Shown here in pieces: positions 15,752-24,495 of a stretch of DNA of 64,000 bases (position 1 is its first letter; each line of letters opens with the position of its first letter). The position numbers and the translations under genes are program-made. This DNA is from Streptomyces fumanus (GTDB taxonomy: Bacteria > Actinomycetota > Actinomycetes > Streptomycetales > Streptomycetaceae): assembly GCF_014655295.1 (NCBI RefSeq), contig NZ_BNBI01000010.1, positions 124,001 through 188,000 on the forward strand, given 5' to 3'. The notes under the pieces are model-generated. The model made no database searches. It saw nothing but the letters and a program-made list of their open reading frames with translations, and had not been told where the DNA came from.

Positions 15752-16453
15752 ATGACCAGTACGGTTCCCGCGCTCAGCACCCGTACGGCCGAGGGGTCCG
15801 CCCTGCAGGCCGTACTGCTCGACATGGACGGCACCCTGGTGGACACCGAGGGCTTCTGGTGGGACGTCGAGGTCGAGGTCTTCGCCGCCTTGGGCCACAC
15901 CCTGGACGAGTCCTGGCGCCATGTCGTGGTCGGCGGCCCCATGAGCCGCAGCGCGGGCTTCCTGATCGAGGCCACCGGCGCGGACATCTCGCTGGCCGAG
16001 CTGAGTGTGCTGCTCAACGAGGGCTTCGAGGAGCGCATCGGCCGCGACCTGCCGCTGATGCCGGGCGCCGAGCGGCTGCTGGCCGAGCTGTCCGCGCACA
16101 AGATGCCGACGGCCCTGGTCACCGCCTCGCACCGGCGCGTCGTCGACCGGGTGCTGGGCTCCCTGGGCGCCCACCACTTCGCGCTGTCGGTGGCCGGCGA
16201 CGAGGTGTCGCGCACCAAGCCGCACCCCGACCCCTATCTGGCCGCCGCGGCCGGCCTCGGGGTGGACCCGGCCCGGTGCGCCGTCGTCGAGGACACCGCG
16301 ACCGGCGTCGCCGCGGCCGAGGCGGCGGGCTGCCGGGTGGTCGCCGTGCCCTCCGTCGCCCCCATCACCCCGGGCGCCCGGCGGACCGTCGTCGGCTCGC
16401 TCGAAGAGGTCGACCTGGCATTTCTGCGCGATCTGATGACGCGCATAAGCTGA
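15752..16453 (+). CDS. HAD-family phosphatase (beta-phosphoglucomutase-like)
   Basis: This 233-residue protein has the HAD motifs in order: DMDGTLVDTE with D24 and D26 (nucleophile and acid), VTAS near residue 126, the motif-III lysine in SRTKPHPDPYL, and VVEDTATG (motif IV). A helical cap lies between motifs I and II, as in subfamily I phosphatases that act on sugar phosphates or nucleotides. The substrate cannot be told from sequence. The ATG at 15752 follows GGAGG by six bases. It follows metH, separated by a hairpin and probably its own promoter. Confidence 0.9.
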   Translation: MTSTVPALSTRTAEGSALQAVLLDMDGTLVDTEGFWWDVEVEVFAALGHTLDESWRHVVVGGPMSRSAGFLIEATGADISLAELSVLLNEGFEERIGRDLPLMPGAERLLAELSAHKMPTALVTASHRRVVDRVLGSLGAHHFALSVAGDEVSRTKPHPDPYLAAAAGLGVDPARCAVVEDTATGVAAAEAAGCRVVAVPSVAPITPGARRTVVGSLEEVDLAFLRDLMTRIS

Positions 16454-16900
16454 AGCGTTCACCCAGCGTGCAGCGGCGATTGCGCGGGAATTCCGGTAAG
16501 CCGCCGCCGCACGGGCGCGGAGATGACCCGCGAGTAATTCCCGCCCCTCGGCGCGGCCGAATTCTCCCGGCCGACCAGGCCGTCCATGCTGTGACGTTCG
16601 CCACGTTCCGGGGGGTCGACAGGGTGCGGGGCGTGTGCTGTCGACGGGGCTTCACGGGCCGGCGGCGTGCCCATGTGTCCTGATTGGTGAAACCCTGCAC
16701 CAAAGCTTCCGCTGTCGGGTTTTCGGTGCGTCCGCACCCGGTTTCGCTGCGTGATGAGGGGCCAACTCCGGTGGCTGCGGGCCCCGCTGCGGGCGCGGAC
16801 TAATCTCGTCGCGAGAAACCTCGGCCCTTACCCCCGTGATCGGCGGCAACACCCCCGCTTGCCGGATACACGGACCCGACAGCTCTGGAGAAACTCGAGC
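16454..16900. other. 447-bp intergenic region before the binding-protein gene
   Basis: No gene is supported here. Two spaced inverted repeats are visible: GCGGGAATT (16484-16492) with AATTCCCGC (16536-16544), and GTCGACAG (16615-16622) with CTGTCGAC (16638-16645). A compact palindrome TCTCG-TCG-CGAGA lies at 16804-16816, about 85 bases before the next start, and could be an operator. The TAATCT at 16801-16806 might be a -10 box. Confidence 0.4.
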
Positions 16901-18505
16901 ATGAACCGCAAGACTTTGGTGCTGCCGGCCGTTGTCGGCCTGCTCGCGCCGGTGCTCGCCGCGTGTGGCGGGTCCGACGGTGGCAGCGGCGATGGTGACG
17001 CGATCGTCGTCGGCACCACGGACCGGTTCACCACCTCGGAGGCCGCCCCCGCGCCCCTGGACCCGGCGTACGCCTACGACGTCGGCACCTGGAACATCCT
17101 GCGGCAGACCCAGCAGACGCTGATGACCATGCCGCGCGGCGACGGCGAGCCGGTGCCCGAGGCCGCCGAGAAGTGCGGGTTCACCGACACCGGCAACGAG
17201 CGGTACGCCTGCACCCTGCGCGACGGCCTGAAGTTCTCCAACGGCGACCCGGTCACCGTCGCCGACGTGAAGTACTCGATGGAGCGGGCCCTGTCGATCA
17301 AGTCCGACAACGGCGTCTTCGCGCTGCTGTCGACCATCGACACCATCGAGACGCAGGGCGACCGCGAGATCATCTTCCATCTCAACACTGCGGACGCCAC
17401 CTTCCCGTTCAAGCTGTCGACCCCCGTCGCCGGCATCGTCAACCCCGACGACTACGCCAAGGACAAGCTGCGCGACGGCTTCGAGGTGTCCGGCTCCGGC
17501 CCGTACACCATGAAGCCCGAGGTCAAGGGCGGCGTGATGACCAAGGCCGTGTTCACCAAGAACCCCAACTACAAGGGGAGCCTGAAGGTGAACAACGACA
17601 AGGCCGAGATCGTCTCCTTCGCGGACGCCGAGTCCATGGGCGCCGCCCTGGACAAGGGCGACATCGACCTGATGACCCGTTCGATGACGCCGGAGCAGGT
17701 CCAGAAGCTGTCCAACGCCTCCGACGGCGCCGTGGACCTGGTCGAGGTGTCCGGCCTGGAGATCCGCTACCTGGCCTTCACCACGACCGCCCCGACCGTC
17801 AAGGACAAGGCCGTCCGCCAGGCCATGGCCCAGCTCATCAACCGCAACGAGCTGGTCTCCAAGGTCTACGGCTCCCAGGCCGAGCCGCTGTACTCGATGG
17901 TCCCGGCCAGCATCACCGGCCACTCCAACTCGTTCTTCAACCAGTACGGCGACCCGGACCAGGCCAAGGCCAAGGCGCTGCTGGACGAGGCCGGGGTCAC
18001 CACCCCGGTGAAGCTGACGATGCACTACACGACCGACCACTACGGCTCGGTCACCAAGCAGGAGTTCGAGGAACTGCAGCGGCAGCTCAACGACAGCGGC
18101 CTGTTCGACATCGACATCCAGGGCACCCCCTGGGAGAAGTTCAGCGTGGCCGAGCGCAAGGGCGAGTACGACGTCTACGGCATGGGCTGGTTCCCGGACT
18201 TCCCGGACGCCGACAGCTTCATCGCGCCCTTCCTGGACAAGGACAACACCCTCAACTCGCCGTACTCCAACGCCAAGATCATCAACACGCTGATCCCGCA
18301 GTCGCGCCGTGAGGCCGACCGGCTGTCCGCCGTGGAGAGCCTGACGGAGATCCAGAAGATCACCGCCCAGGACGTCCCGCTGCTGCCGCTGTGGCAGGGC
18401 AAGCAGTACGTCGCCGCCCGCGACGACATCACGGGCACGGCCTACGTCCTGAACTCCTCCGCCTCGCTGCAGTTGTGGGAGCTGAGCCGGGGCGTCAGCG
18501 GCTGA
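16901..18505 (+). CDS. Peptide/nickel-type ABC substrate-binding lipoprotein (SBP family 5)
   Basis: This 534-residue protein is a solute-binding protein of family 5 (oligopeptide/dipeptide type). The N-terminus is a lipoprotein signal ending LAAC with the lipidated cysteine at residue 22, so it is anchored outside the membrane. Family features follow: DPAYAYDVGTWNILRQTQQTL, LKFSNGDPVTVADVKYSMERAL, SGSGPYTM, and the C-terminal GWFPDFPDADSF region. The ATG at 16901 has GGAG ten bases upstream. No permease or ATPase gene is adjacent, so it is an orphan that may feed a transporter encoded elsewhere. The ligand is probably a peptide, but this cannot be read from the sequence. Confidence 0.92.
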   Translation: MNRKTLVLPAVVGLLAPVLAACGGSDGGSGDGDAIVVGTTDRFTTSEAAPAPLDPAYAYDVGTWNILRQTQQTLMTMPRGDGEPVPEAAEKCGFTDTGNERYACTLRDGLKFSNGDPVTVADVKYSMERALSIKSDNGVFALLSTIDTIETQGDREIIFHLNTADATFPFKLSTPVAGIVNPDDYAKDKLRDGFEVSGSGPYTMKPEVKGGVMTKAVFTKNPNYKGSLKVNNDKAEIVSFADAESMGAALDKGDIDLMTRSMTPEQVQKLSNASDGAVDLVEVSGLEIRYLAFTTTAPTVKDKAVRQAMAQLINRNELVSKVYGSQAEPLYSMVPASITGHSNSFFNQYGDPDQAKAKALLDEAGVTTPVKLTMHYTTDHYGSVTKQEFEELQRQLNDSGLFDIDIQGTPWEKFSVAERKGEYDVYGMGWFPDFPDADSFIAPFLDKDNTLNSPYSNAKIINTLIPQSRREADRLSAVESLTEIQKITAQDVPLLPLWQGKQYVAARDDITGTAYVLNSSASLQLWELSRGVSG

Positions 18506-18522
18506 TCCGCCCCGCACCGCGC

Positions 18523-18566
18523 ACGCGAAGGGCGCCCCTCCCGTCCGGGAGGGGCGCCCTTCGCGT
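18523..18566. terminator. Very strong bidirectional terminator, 20-bp perfect stem
   Basis: The arms 18523-18542 and 18547-18566 are perfectly complementary (each begins or ends ACGCGAAGGG/CCCTTCGCGT) around the loop GTCC. It sits between the convergent binding-protein gene and the response regulator gene, 17 bases after one stop and 20 after the other. Confidence 0.9.
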
Positions 18567-18585
18567 CGCCGTGCGCGGCCGGCGG

Positions 18586-19257
18586 TCACTGCGCGCCGGG
18601 CCGCACCAGTCCGCTCTCGTACGCGTACACCGCGGCCTGCACCCGGTCGCGCAGCCCCAGCTTGGTCAGCACATGCCCGACATGGGTCTTGACGGTGGTC
18701 TCGCTGACGAACAGGTCCGCGGCGATCTCCGCGTTGGACAGCCCCCGCGCCACCAGCTTCAGCACCTCCACCTCGCGCTCGGTGAGCGTGTGCAGGGTGT
18801 CCGGGACGGGCTCGTCGCCGGAGGGCAGGTGCGTGGCGTACTTGTCGAGCAGCCGCCTGGTGATGCTCGGCGCGAGCATCGCCTCGCCGGCCGCCACCAC
18901 CCGGATCGCCTGCACCAGTTCGTTGGCCGGGGCGTCCTTCAGCAGGAAGCCGCTGGCGCCGGCCCGGAGCGCCTCCACCACGTACTCGTCGAGGTCGAAG
19001 GTGGTCAGCACCAGCACCTTCGCCGGGCCGTCCCGCCCGGGGCCGGTGATCTGCCGGGTCGCCTCCACCCCGTCCATCCGCGGCATACGGATGTCCATCA
19101 GCACCACATCGGGCTGCAGCGCCCGCACCTGGTCGAGGGCCTGGAGGCCGTCCCCGGCCTCGCCGACGACCGCGATGTCCTGCTCGGCCTCCAGGATCAT
19201 CCGGAAGCCCGTACGCAGCAGCGGCTGGTCGTCGACCAGTAGGACGCGGATGGCCAC
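18586..19257 (-). CDS. NarL/FixJ-type response regulator, orphan
   Basis: This 223-residue protein has an N-terminal receiver domain with D9, D10, phospho-acceptor D55 (VVLMDIRMP), T85 and K107 (FLLKD) in place. A LuxR-type helix-turn-helix lies at about 155-215 (LTEREVEVLKLVARGLSNAEIAADLFVSETTVKTHV). It should be an active two-component transcription factor. No histidine kinase gene lies next to it. It starts 16 bases after the stop codon of the upstream RecB-like nuclease gene on the same strand and may be co-transcribed with it. Targets are unknown. Confidence 0.93.
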   Translation of the reverse strand: MAIRVLLVDDQPLLRTGFRMILEAEQDIAVVGEAGDGLQALDQVRALQPDVVLMDIRMPRMDGVEATRQITGPGRDGPAKVLVLTTFDLDEYVVEALRAGASGFLLKDAPANELVQAIRVVAAGEAMLAPSITRRLLDKYATHLPSGDEPVPDTLHTLTEREVEVLKLVARGLSNAEIAADLFVSETTVKTHVGHVLTKLGLRDRVQAAVYAYESGLVRPGAQ

Positions 19258-19273
19258 GTAAGTCTCCTTCTCG

Positions 19274-20332
19274 CTAGTCCGGCCCCATTCTGCCCTGCGC
19301 GGCGGAACCCGGACCGGCCGCCCTCACCGGCAGCGGGTACGGCGGGGGAGTGCCGCCGAACTCCGGGCAGTGCGCCTGGTGGTCGCACCAGCCGCAGAGC
19401 TTCGTGGGACGCGGCCGCCAGTCACCCGTCTCGGTCGCCAGCCGGATCGCCTCCCACAGCGCGAGCAGCTTGCGCTCCACCCGCTCCAGGTCGGCGGGGA
19501 CCGGGTCGTACGTCAGGACGTCGCCGCTGCCGAGATACACCAGTTGCAGCCGCCGGGGCACGACCTTCTTCAGCCGCCAGACCACCAGGGCGTAGAACTT
19601 CATCTGGAACAGCGCGCCCTCGGAGTACTCCGGGCGGGGCGCCTTGCCCGTCTTGTAGTCGACGATCCGCACCTCGCCGGTGGGCGCCACGTCGACCCGG
19701 TCGATGATGCCGCGCAGCCTCAGCCCGGAGTCCAGCTCCGCCTCGACGAACAGCTCCCGCTCGGCCGGCTCCAGTCTGCTGGGGTCCTCCAGCGTGAACC
19801 AGCGCTCGACCAGCCGCTCGGCCTCGCCGAGCCAGCGCGCCAGCCGCTCGCCCTCGGGGTCGTCCGCGAACAGCTCGACGACCTCCGGGCGGCTCTCGCG
19901 CAGCCGGTCCCACTGCCCGGGGATCAGCGCCTTGGCGCGCGGCGCGGTGCGCTCGGCCGCCGGGGCGTCGAACAGGCGCTCAAGCACCGCGTGGACCAGG
20001 GTGCCCCTGGTCGCCGCCTCGGTGGGCTTCTCCGGCAGCTTGTCGATCACCCGGAAGCGGTAGAGCAGCGGGCACTGCATGAAGTCGCCGGCCCGGGAGG
20101 GCGAGAGCGAGACGGGGGGCGCGGCGGCGCGCTGAGGGGTGGCGGCCGGGTCCGCGTCCGCCGCGCGCTCCGCCACGGCCGTCGTCGCCGTCGCCGCCGC
20201 CGTGGTCGCCACCACCGTGGCTGCCGCCGTGGTCGCCGCCGGCGTCGGCTGCGGTGCGGCCGCCACCGGCGGGTCCACCGGCGCGGCGGAACCGCCGGTG
20301 TCCGCCACGGCGCCCTCGATGCTCGTCTCCAT
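19274..20332 (-). CDS. RecB-family PD-(D/E)XK nuclease with Fe-S cysteines
   Basis: This 352-residue protein carries the RecB/Cas4-like nuclease core: GIIDRVD followed by IVDYKTGK (the D...DxK catalytic set). Four cysteines at residues 87, 313, 316 and 322 (QCPLLYRF and CGWCDHQAHC) match the [4Fe-4S] cluster that locks this nuclease fold. Residues 20-70 are a low-complexity Ala/Thr/Val run, likely a flexible leader. The ATG at 20332 was chosen over an upstream in-frame ATG at 20392 because the sequence between is basic and unconserved. A homologue is found near the proteasome genes in mycobacteria (Rv2119, from memory). It is a single-domain relative, not RecB of RecBCD. Confidence 0.88.
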   Translation of the reverse strand: METSIEGAVADTGGSAAPVDPPVAAAPQPTPAATTAAATVVATTAAATATTAVAERAADADPAATPQRAAAPPVSLSPSRAGDFMQCPLLYRFRVIDKLPEKPTEAATRGTLVHAVLERLFDAPAAERTAPRAKALIPGQWDRLRESRPEVVELFADDPEGERLARWLGEAERLVERWFTLEDPSRLEPAERELFVEAELDSGLRLRGIIDRVDVAPTGEVRIVDYKTGKAPRPEYSEGALFQMKFYALVVWRLKKVVPRRLQLVYLGSGDVLTYDPVPADLERVERKLLALWEAIRLATETGDWRPRPTKLCGWCDHQAHCPEFGGTPPPYPLPVRAAGPGSAAQGRMGPD

Positions 20333-20540
20333 GCCCCCAGACCTTACGGGCCGCCACTGACATCGCCCCAGCCGCCGCCGGGACGTCCTCACTCATGTGA
20401 CCAGCGTGACCCGTGTGACCCCTGTGGCGCGGGGGAAGCACTGGGGTGCCGGGGCGGAACGGTCCGCGACTGCCGCATACCATCGACCCGAGACCCTTCC
20501 GCCCGGCAGGCGCGGGAGACGCTTCGATCGAGGGGACACC

Positions 20541-22097
20541 GTGGACGTGAGCGGCGGGAGCGGGCAGCCGCGGTCCGGCAGCGACGAGCCGGCCGAGCAC
20601 CACGCCGGGCCCCCGGCCCCGGGCCCCGCACGCCCCGACCCGGCCCCCGACGGCGGCACCCCCCGCCCGGAGCCGGACACCGGCGCCCCGGGCTCACCTG
20701 CCCCGGCTCCACCCGCCCCGGCCTCACCGGCCCCGGCCGACGCCCGCGATCACGACGTACCGCCCGAGCCCGTACCGGACCGACAGAGCGACGCACCGGA
20801 CGGCCCGGGCGGACCGGCCCGCCCGGGCGACCACGACGGTGACCGGGACGGCGCACGGAGGGCAGACGCGGGGGAGCGGCCGACCTCCGCGCCCGCCGCC
20901 GGGCGCCCCGCGCCCCCCTCCGGCCCCCCGCCGCGGCGGCCCCGCGAGCCCGGCGGCGGGCTGCTGATGGGGCGGCCGTTCGGCGTGCCCGTGTACGTCG
21001 CCCCGAGCTGGTTCCTGGTCGCCGCCCTGATCACCTGGGTCTTCGGCGGCCAGCTCGACCGCGTGCTGCCGGAGCTGGGCGCCGCCCGCTACCTGGTCTC
21101 CCTCTTCTTCGCGGTCGCCTTCTACGCCTCCGTCCTCGTCCATGAGCTGGCCCACACCGTCGCCGCGCTCCGCTTCGCCCTCCCGGTCCGCCGCATCCAG
21201 CTCCAGTTCTTCGGCGGCGTCTCCGAGATCGAGAAGGAGGCGGAGACCCCCGGCCGCGAGTTCGTCCTCGCCTTCGTCGGACCGCTGCTCTCCCTGGTCC
21301 TCTCCGGCGTCTTCTACCTCGCCCTGCTGCCCGTCGAGCCCGGCACCGTCCCCGGCGTCCTGCTGGCCGGCCTGATGATCTCCAACCTCATCGTGGCCGC
21401 CTTCAACCTGCTCCCCGGCCTCCCCCTGGACGGCGGCCGGATGCTCCGCGCGGTCGTCTGGAAGATCAGCGGCAGGCCGATGACCGGCACCATCGCCGCC
21501 GCCTGGGTCGGCCGGGCGCTCGCCATCTGCGTCCTGATCGGACTGCCGCTGCTCACCCAGTCCGGCGCCCTCGGCTCCGACGCCGTGGACAACGTCGGCA
21601 TGGACACCGTCATGGACGCCCTGCTGGCCGCCATCCTCGCCGCGATCATCTGGACCGGCGCCGGCAACAGCCTGCGGATGGCCCGGCTGCGCGAACACCT
21701 GCCCGAGCTGCGCGCCCGCAACCTCACCCGGCGTGCCGTCCCCGTCGAGGCCGACACCCCGCTCTCCGAGGCGCTCCGCCGCGCCAACGCCGCCGGGGCC
21801 CGCGCCCTGGTCGTCGTCGACGCCGAGGGCACCCCGCTCGCGCTGGTCCGCGAGGCCGCCATCGTCGGCGTACCCGAGCACCGCCGCCCCTGGGTCGCGG
21901 TCGGCGGCCTCGCCCAGGACCTCACCGACGGCATGCGCGTCTCGGCCGAGCTGGCGGGCGAGGACCTGCTCGACGCCCTGCGCGCCACCCCGGCCTCCGA
22001 GTACCTCGTGGTCGAGGAGACCGGCGAGATCTACGGCGTGCTGTCCGCGGCCGACGTGGAACGCGCCTTCGTGAAGGCGATGGCCCGCCCCTCCTGA
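20541..22097 (+). CDS. Site-2 protease (M50) with C-terminal CBS domains
   Basis: This 518-residue membrane protein belongs to the M50 metalloproteases that cut within the membrane. The first 130 residues are Pro/Ala-rich and acidic, probably disordered and cytosolic. The zinc motif HELAH is at 201-205 and the third ligand is in PLDGGRML (D297). About six membrane segments surround them. Residues 380-518 form a CBS pair (VEADTPLSEALRRANAAGARALVVVDAEG), which often binds adenine nucleotides and may sense energy state. The GTG at 20541 follows GAGGGGA; a second GTG at 20547 is also possible. The substrate, perhaps an anti-sigma factor, is unknown. Confidence 0.88.
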   Translation: MDVSGGSGQPRSGSDEPAEHHAGPPAPGPARPDPAPDGGTPRPEPDTGAPGSPAPAPPAPASPAPADARDHDVPPEPVPDRQSDAPDGPGGPARPGDHDGDRDGARRADAGERPTSAPAAGRPAPPSGPPPRRPREPGGGLLMGRPFGVPVYVAPSWFLVAALITWVFGGQLDRVLPELGAARYLVSLFFAVAFYASVLVHELAHTVAALRFALPVRRIQLQFFGGVSEIEKEAETPGREFVLAFVGPLLSLVLSGVFYLALLPVEPGTVPGVLLAGLMISNLIVAAFNLLPGLPLDGGRMLRAVVWKISGRPMTGTIAAAWVGRALAICVLIGLPLLTQSGALGSDAVDNVGMDTVMDALLAAILAAIIWTGAGNSLRMARLREHLPELRARNLTRRAVPVEADTPLSEALRRANAAGARALVVVDAEGTPLALVREAAIVGVPEHRRPWVAVGGLAQDLTDGMRVSAELAGEDLLDALRATPASEYLVVEETGEIYGVLSAADVERAFVKAMARPS

Positions 22098-22146
22098 CAT
22101 GGGCCCGCCCGCCCCCACCGTGGTCGGCGCCCCCTCCGGAGACCGG

Positions 22147-22152
22147 TACGCT
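22147..22152 (+). promoter_or_regulatory. -10 box TACGCT for leaderless trmI
   Basis: TACGCT ends six bases before the ATG at 22159, with no ribosome binding site at normal distance. The transcript is probably leaderless. Confidence 0.5.
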
Positions 22153-22158
22153 GGTCAC

Positions 22159-23061
22159 ATGTCCGAACCGACCGGTGCCGCCCGCAGGCGCGGGCCCTTC
22201 AAGGTCGGGGACCAGGTTCAGCTCACCGATCCCAAGGGCCGCCACTACACGTTCACGCTCGAGGCCGGGAAGAACTTCCACACCCACAAGGGTTCCTTCC
22301 CGCACGACGAGCTGATCGGCGCTCCCGAGGGCAGCGTTGTCCGTACCACCGGGAACGTCGCCTATCTCGCGCTGCGCCCCCTGCTCCCCGACTACGTCCT
22401 GTCCATGCCCCGCGGCGCCGCCGTGGTCTACCCCAAGGACGCGGGGCAGATCCTGGCCTTCGCCGACATCTTCCCCGGCGCGCGCGTCGTGGAGGCCGGT
22501 GTCGGCTCCGGCTCGCTCAGCAGCTTCCTGCTGCGCGCCATCGGCGACCAGGGCATGCTGCACTCCTACGAGCGCCGCGAGGACTTCGCCGACATCGCGC
22601 GGCAGAACGTGGAGCGCTACTTCGGCGGCCCGCACCCCGCCTGGCAGCTCACCGTCGGCGACCTCCAGGACAACCTGTCCGACACGGACGTCGACCGGGT
22701 CATCCTCGACATGCTCGCCCCCTGGGAGTGCCTGGAGGCCGTCTCCAAGGCGCTCGTCCCCGGCGGCATCCTCTGCTGCTACGTGGCGACCACCACCCAG
22801 TTGGCCCGGACCGTGGAGTCCATCCGGGAGATCGGCTGCTTCAACGAGCCGACCTCCTGGGAGACGATGATCCGCAACTGGCACGTCGAGGGCCTGGCCG
22901 TCCGCCCGGACCACCGGATGATCGGCCACACCGGCTTCCTGCTCACCGCCCGCCGCCTCGCCGACGGCGTGGAGCCGCCCATGCGCCGCCGACGCCCCGC
23001 GAAGGGCGCCTACGGCGAGGACTACGAGGGCCCGAACGCCGGCGGCGGCGCCGGCCGCTGA
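22159..23061 (+). CDS. trmI: tRNA (adenine-58-N1)-methyltransferase
   Basis: TrmI methylates adenine 58 in the T-loop of tRNAs using S-adenosylmethionine. The 300-residue protein has the short N-terminal beta domain (GPFKVGDQVQLTDPKGRHYTF), the SAM motif VVEAGVGSGSLSSFLL, the acidic residue of the ribose site in SYERREDFADIAR, and motif IV LDMLAPWE. All are typical of the bacterial/archaeal TrmI tetramer. The frame opens at 22099, but the ATG at 22159 matches the conserved start and has a -10 box directly upstream. The mycobacterial homologue Rv2118c lies in the same proteasome neighbourhood. Confidence 0.94.
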   Translation: MSEPTGAARRRGPFKVGDQVQLTDPKGRHYTFTLEAGKNFHTHKGSFPHDELIGAPEGSVVRTTGNVAYLALRPLLPDYVLSMPRGAAVVYPKDAGQILAFADIFPGARVVEAGVGSGSLSSFLLRAIGDQGMLHSYERREDFADIARQNVERYFGGPHPAWQLTVGDLQDNLSDTDVDRVILDMLAPWECLEAVSKALVPGGILCCYVATTTQLARTVESIREIGCFNEPTSWETMIRNWHVEGLAVRPDHRMIGHTGFLLTARRLADGVEPPMRRRRPAKGAYGEDYEGPNAGGGAGR

Positions 23062-23089
23062 GCCGCCCCGCCACCAGCACCAACGTACG

Positions 23090-23139
23090 CACGCCGTGCC
23101 CGAGTTCCCGCCACCTGCCGGGAACTCGGCCACGGCGTG
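23090..23139. terminator. trmI terminator, 20-bp stem with one mismatch
   Basis: CACGCCGTG-C-CCGAGTTCCCG (23090-23110) pairs with CGGGAACTCGG-C-CACGGCGTG (23119-23139); the only flaw is a C-C mismatch. It begins 28 bases after the trmI stop. Confidence 0.8.
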
Positions 23140-23301
23140 CCGTCGTTGACCGGCCGCACGGCAGACGCACCTTGCGGACGACCGGACGCGGCACCCGGCG
23201 GTGAACCACCCCGGGTACCCACCCCGCCGTTCCCCCGCACTGTGACGTGTGGCACGATGCTGGACACCCCACCGGCACAGCCCTCACAGGAGACACTCCT
23301 C

Positions 23302-23874
23302 GTGCAGCACCCCGCCGTTCCGGACCTGGCGCACAGCCACACCCGTCCCATCCACTGGGTCGCCACCGCCACCGCTGTCGCCGCCGTGGTGGCCCTCTCC
23401 GCCGTCCTCCAGCCCGACGCCGCCACGGCGGCCCAGCCGGCCGGCCACGGGCGCGGGACCGCGCACCTCGCGCCCCCCGACCCCGCCACTGCCGCGTTCC
23501 CCCTGGAGTGCGGCCCGGTCAAGGCGCTGGTGCAGAAGAAGGCCAGCGGCGACCTGGACGGCGACGGCCGCCCGGAGACCGTGGCCGTGGTGCACTGCGA
23601 CGCCCCCATGGGCACCCCGCCCGACGGGGTCTACGTCCTCACCCGGGACGCCGCCGGCGGCAAGCCCCGCGTGGTGGCCACCCTGGTGGACCCCGCGGAC
23701 CGCCGCACGGTCACCGACTTCTCGGTGCGCGACGGCGCGGTACAGGCCACGCTGCTCGGCTACTCGTCCCCGGACGTGCCCAGTTGCTGCCCCGACCTCA
23801 AGGACGGCGCGAAGTGGCAGTGGAAGAACGGCGCGTTCGTCCGCTCCACCCCGGCCGGCGCCCACGCGGTCTGA
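23302..23874 (+). CDS. Exported protein with a calcium-binding-like repeat
   Basis: This 190-residue protein of unknown function has a hydrophobic segment at about 20-42 (WVATATAVAAVVALSAVL) that is a signal peptide or membrane anchor. The mature part includes SGDLDGDGRPETVAVVHC, which resembles the DxDxDG calcium loop of FG-GAP and dockerin-like repeats, and cysteines in LECGPV, VHCD and SCCPD that may form disulfides. The GTG at 23302 is chosen because AGGAGA lies eight bases upstream; the frame extends to 23137 without support. It is on its own transcript and convergent with the ferredoxin gene. Confidence 0.75.
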   Translation: MQHPAVPDLAHSHTRPIHWVATATAVAAVVALSAVLQPDAATAAQPAGHGRGTAHLAPPDPATAAFPLECGPVKALVQKKASGDLDGDGRPETVAVVHCDAPMGTPPDGVYVLTRDAAGGKPRVVATLVDPADRRTVTDFSVRDGAVQATLLGYSSPDVPSCCPDLKDGAKWQWKNGAFVRSTPAGAHAV

Positions 23875-23946
23875 CGGAGGGCCCGCCCGGAAGGCTGTGA
23901 GAAATCAGACACGGTCACGGACTGTGCATGAATGGTCACGATTTGG

Positions 23947-24252
23947 TTACTCTGCGTCCGGACCGTAGACCTCGACCCTGTCCGAAACCCGACGTACGTG
24001 GATGCACTCGCCCGGACACTCCTTGGCGGAGTCCACGACGTCCGTGAGGAGCGGCAGCGGCACGGGCGTTGCCGCCCCCGGGGCCTGCAACAGCTCGTCG
24101 TCCGCGCCCTTGACGTAGGCCAGACCGTCGATGTCCAGCTCGAACACCTCGGGCGCGTACTGGGCGCAGATGCCGTCGCCGGTACAGAGGTCCTGATCGA
24201 TCCAGACCTCCAACGCCTCGCTGCCGACTCCGGCCTCCTGCTGCACGCTCAT
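23947..24252 (-). CDS. Ferredoxin, 3Fe-4S/4Fe-4S single cluster type
   Basis: This 101-residue acidic electron carrier has cysteines at C23 and C29 (LCTGDGIC) and C79 followed by P80 (KECPGEC), with C83 nearby. It is of the small Streptomyces ferredoxin type that often serves cytochrome P450 enzymes. The middle residue of the usual CxxCxxC run is replaced (C-x5-C), which suggests a [3Fe-4S] cluster. The ATG at 24252 follows AGGAGAG. It is divergent from the proteasomal ATPase gene arc. Its redox partner is unknown; a P450 is encoded 22 kb away in this window. Confidence 0.9.
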   Translation of the reverse strand: MSVQQEAGVGSEALEVWIDQDLCTGDGICAQYAPEVFELDIDGLAYVKGADDELLQAPGAATPVPLPLLTDVVDSAKECPGECIHVRRVSDRVEVYGPDAE

Positions 24253-24319
24253 CTCTCCTGCCGTTCGGGCGCCGAGCCGGCGGGAATCCGGCCAGCTCTG
24301 ACGGGTGTTGAACACTTCG

Positions 24320-24325
24320 ACCCTA
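24320..24325 (-). promoter_or_regulatory. -10 box TAGGGT for the ferredoxin gene
   Basis: On the minus strand this reads TAGGGT within AGGTAGGGTC, about 70 bases upstream of the ferredoxin start. The same ten bases surround the arc -10 box on the opposite strand. Confidence 0.4.
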
Positions 24326-24451
24326 CCTCCGGTTGCTTTCCCGTCGCGTTCCGTGGGTATTGGGCTGGCACGAGGGAGAGCGCAAGGGTGAAGATCGGAC
24401 ACACCCCGACCGTCTTTGTGATCTAGGGGTTTCAATCGACACCCACCCAGG

Positions 24452-24457
24452 TAGGGT
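24452..24457 (+). promoter_or_regulatory. -10 box TAGGGT for arc
   Basis: TAGGGT with GTTTCA 17 bases upstream (24429-24434) is a reasonable vegetative promoter, placing the start about 35 bases before the arc GTG. Confidence 0.45.
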
Positions 24458-24495
24458 CTGGAAGCGTCCAGCTCCCCTTGGAGGAGGTGAGGACC

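Noticed and set aside
12007..16218. Minus-strand open frame of 1403 codons opposite metH
   Set aside because: It mirrors the metH and HAD coding sequences, shows no family motif, and has no ribosome binding site.
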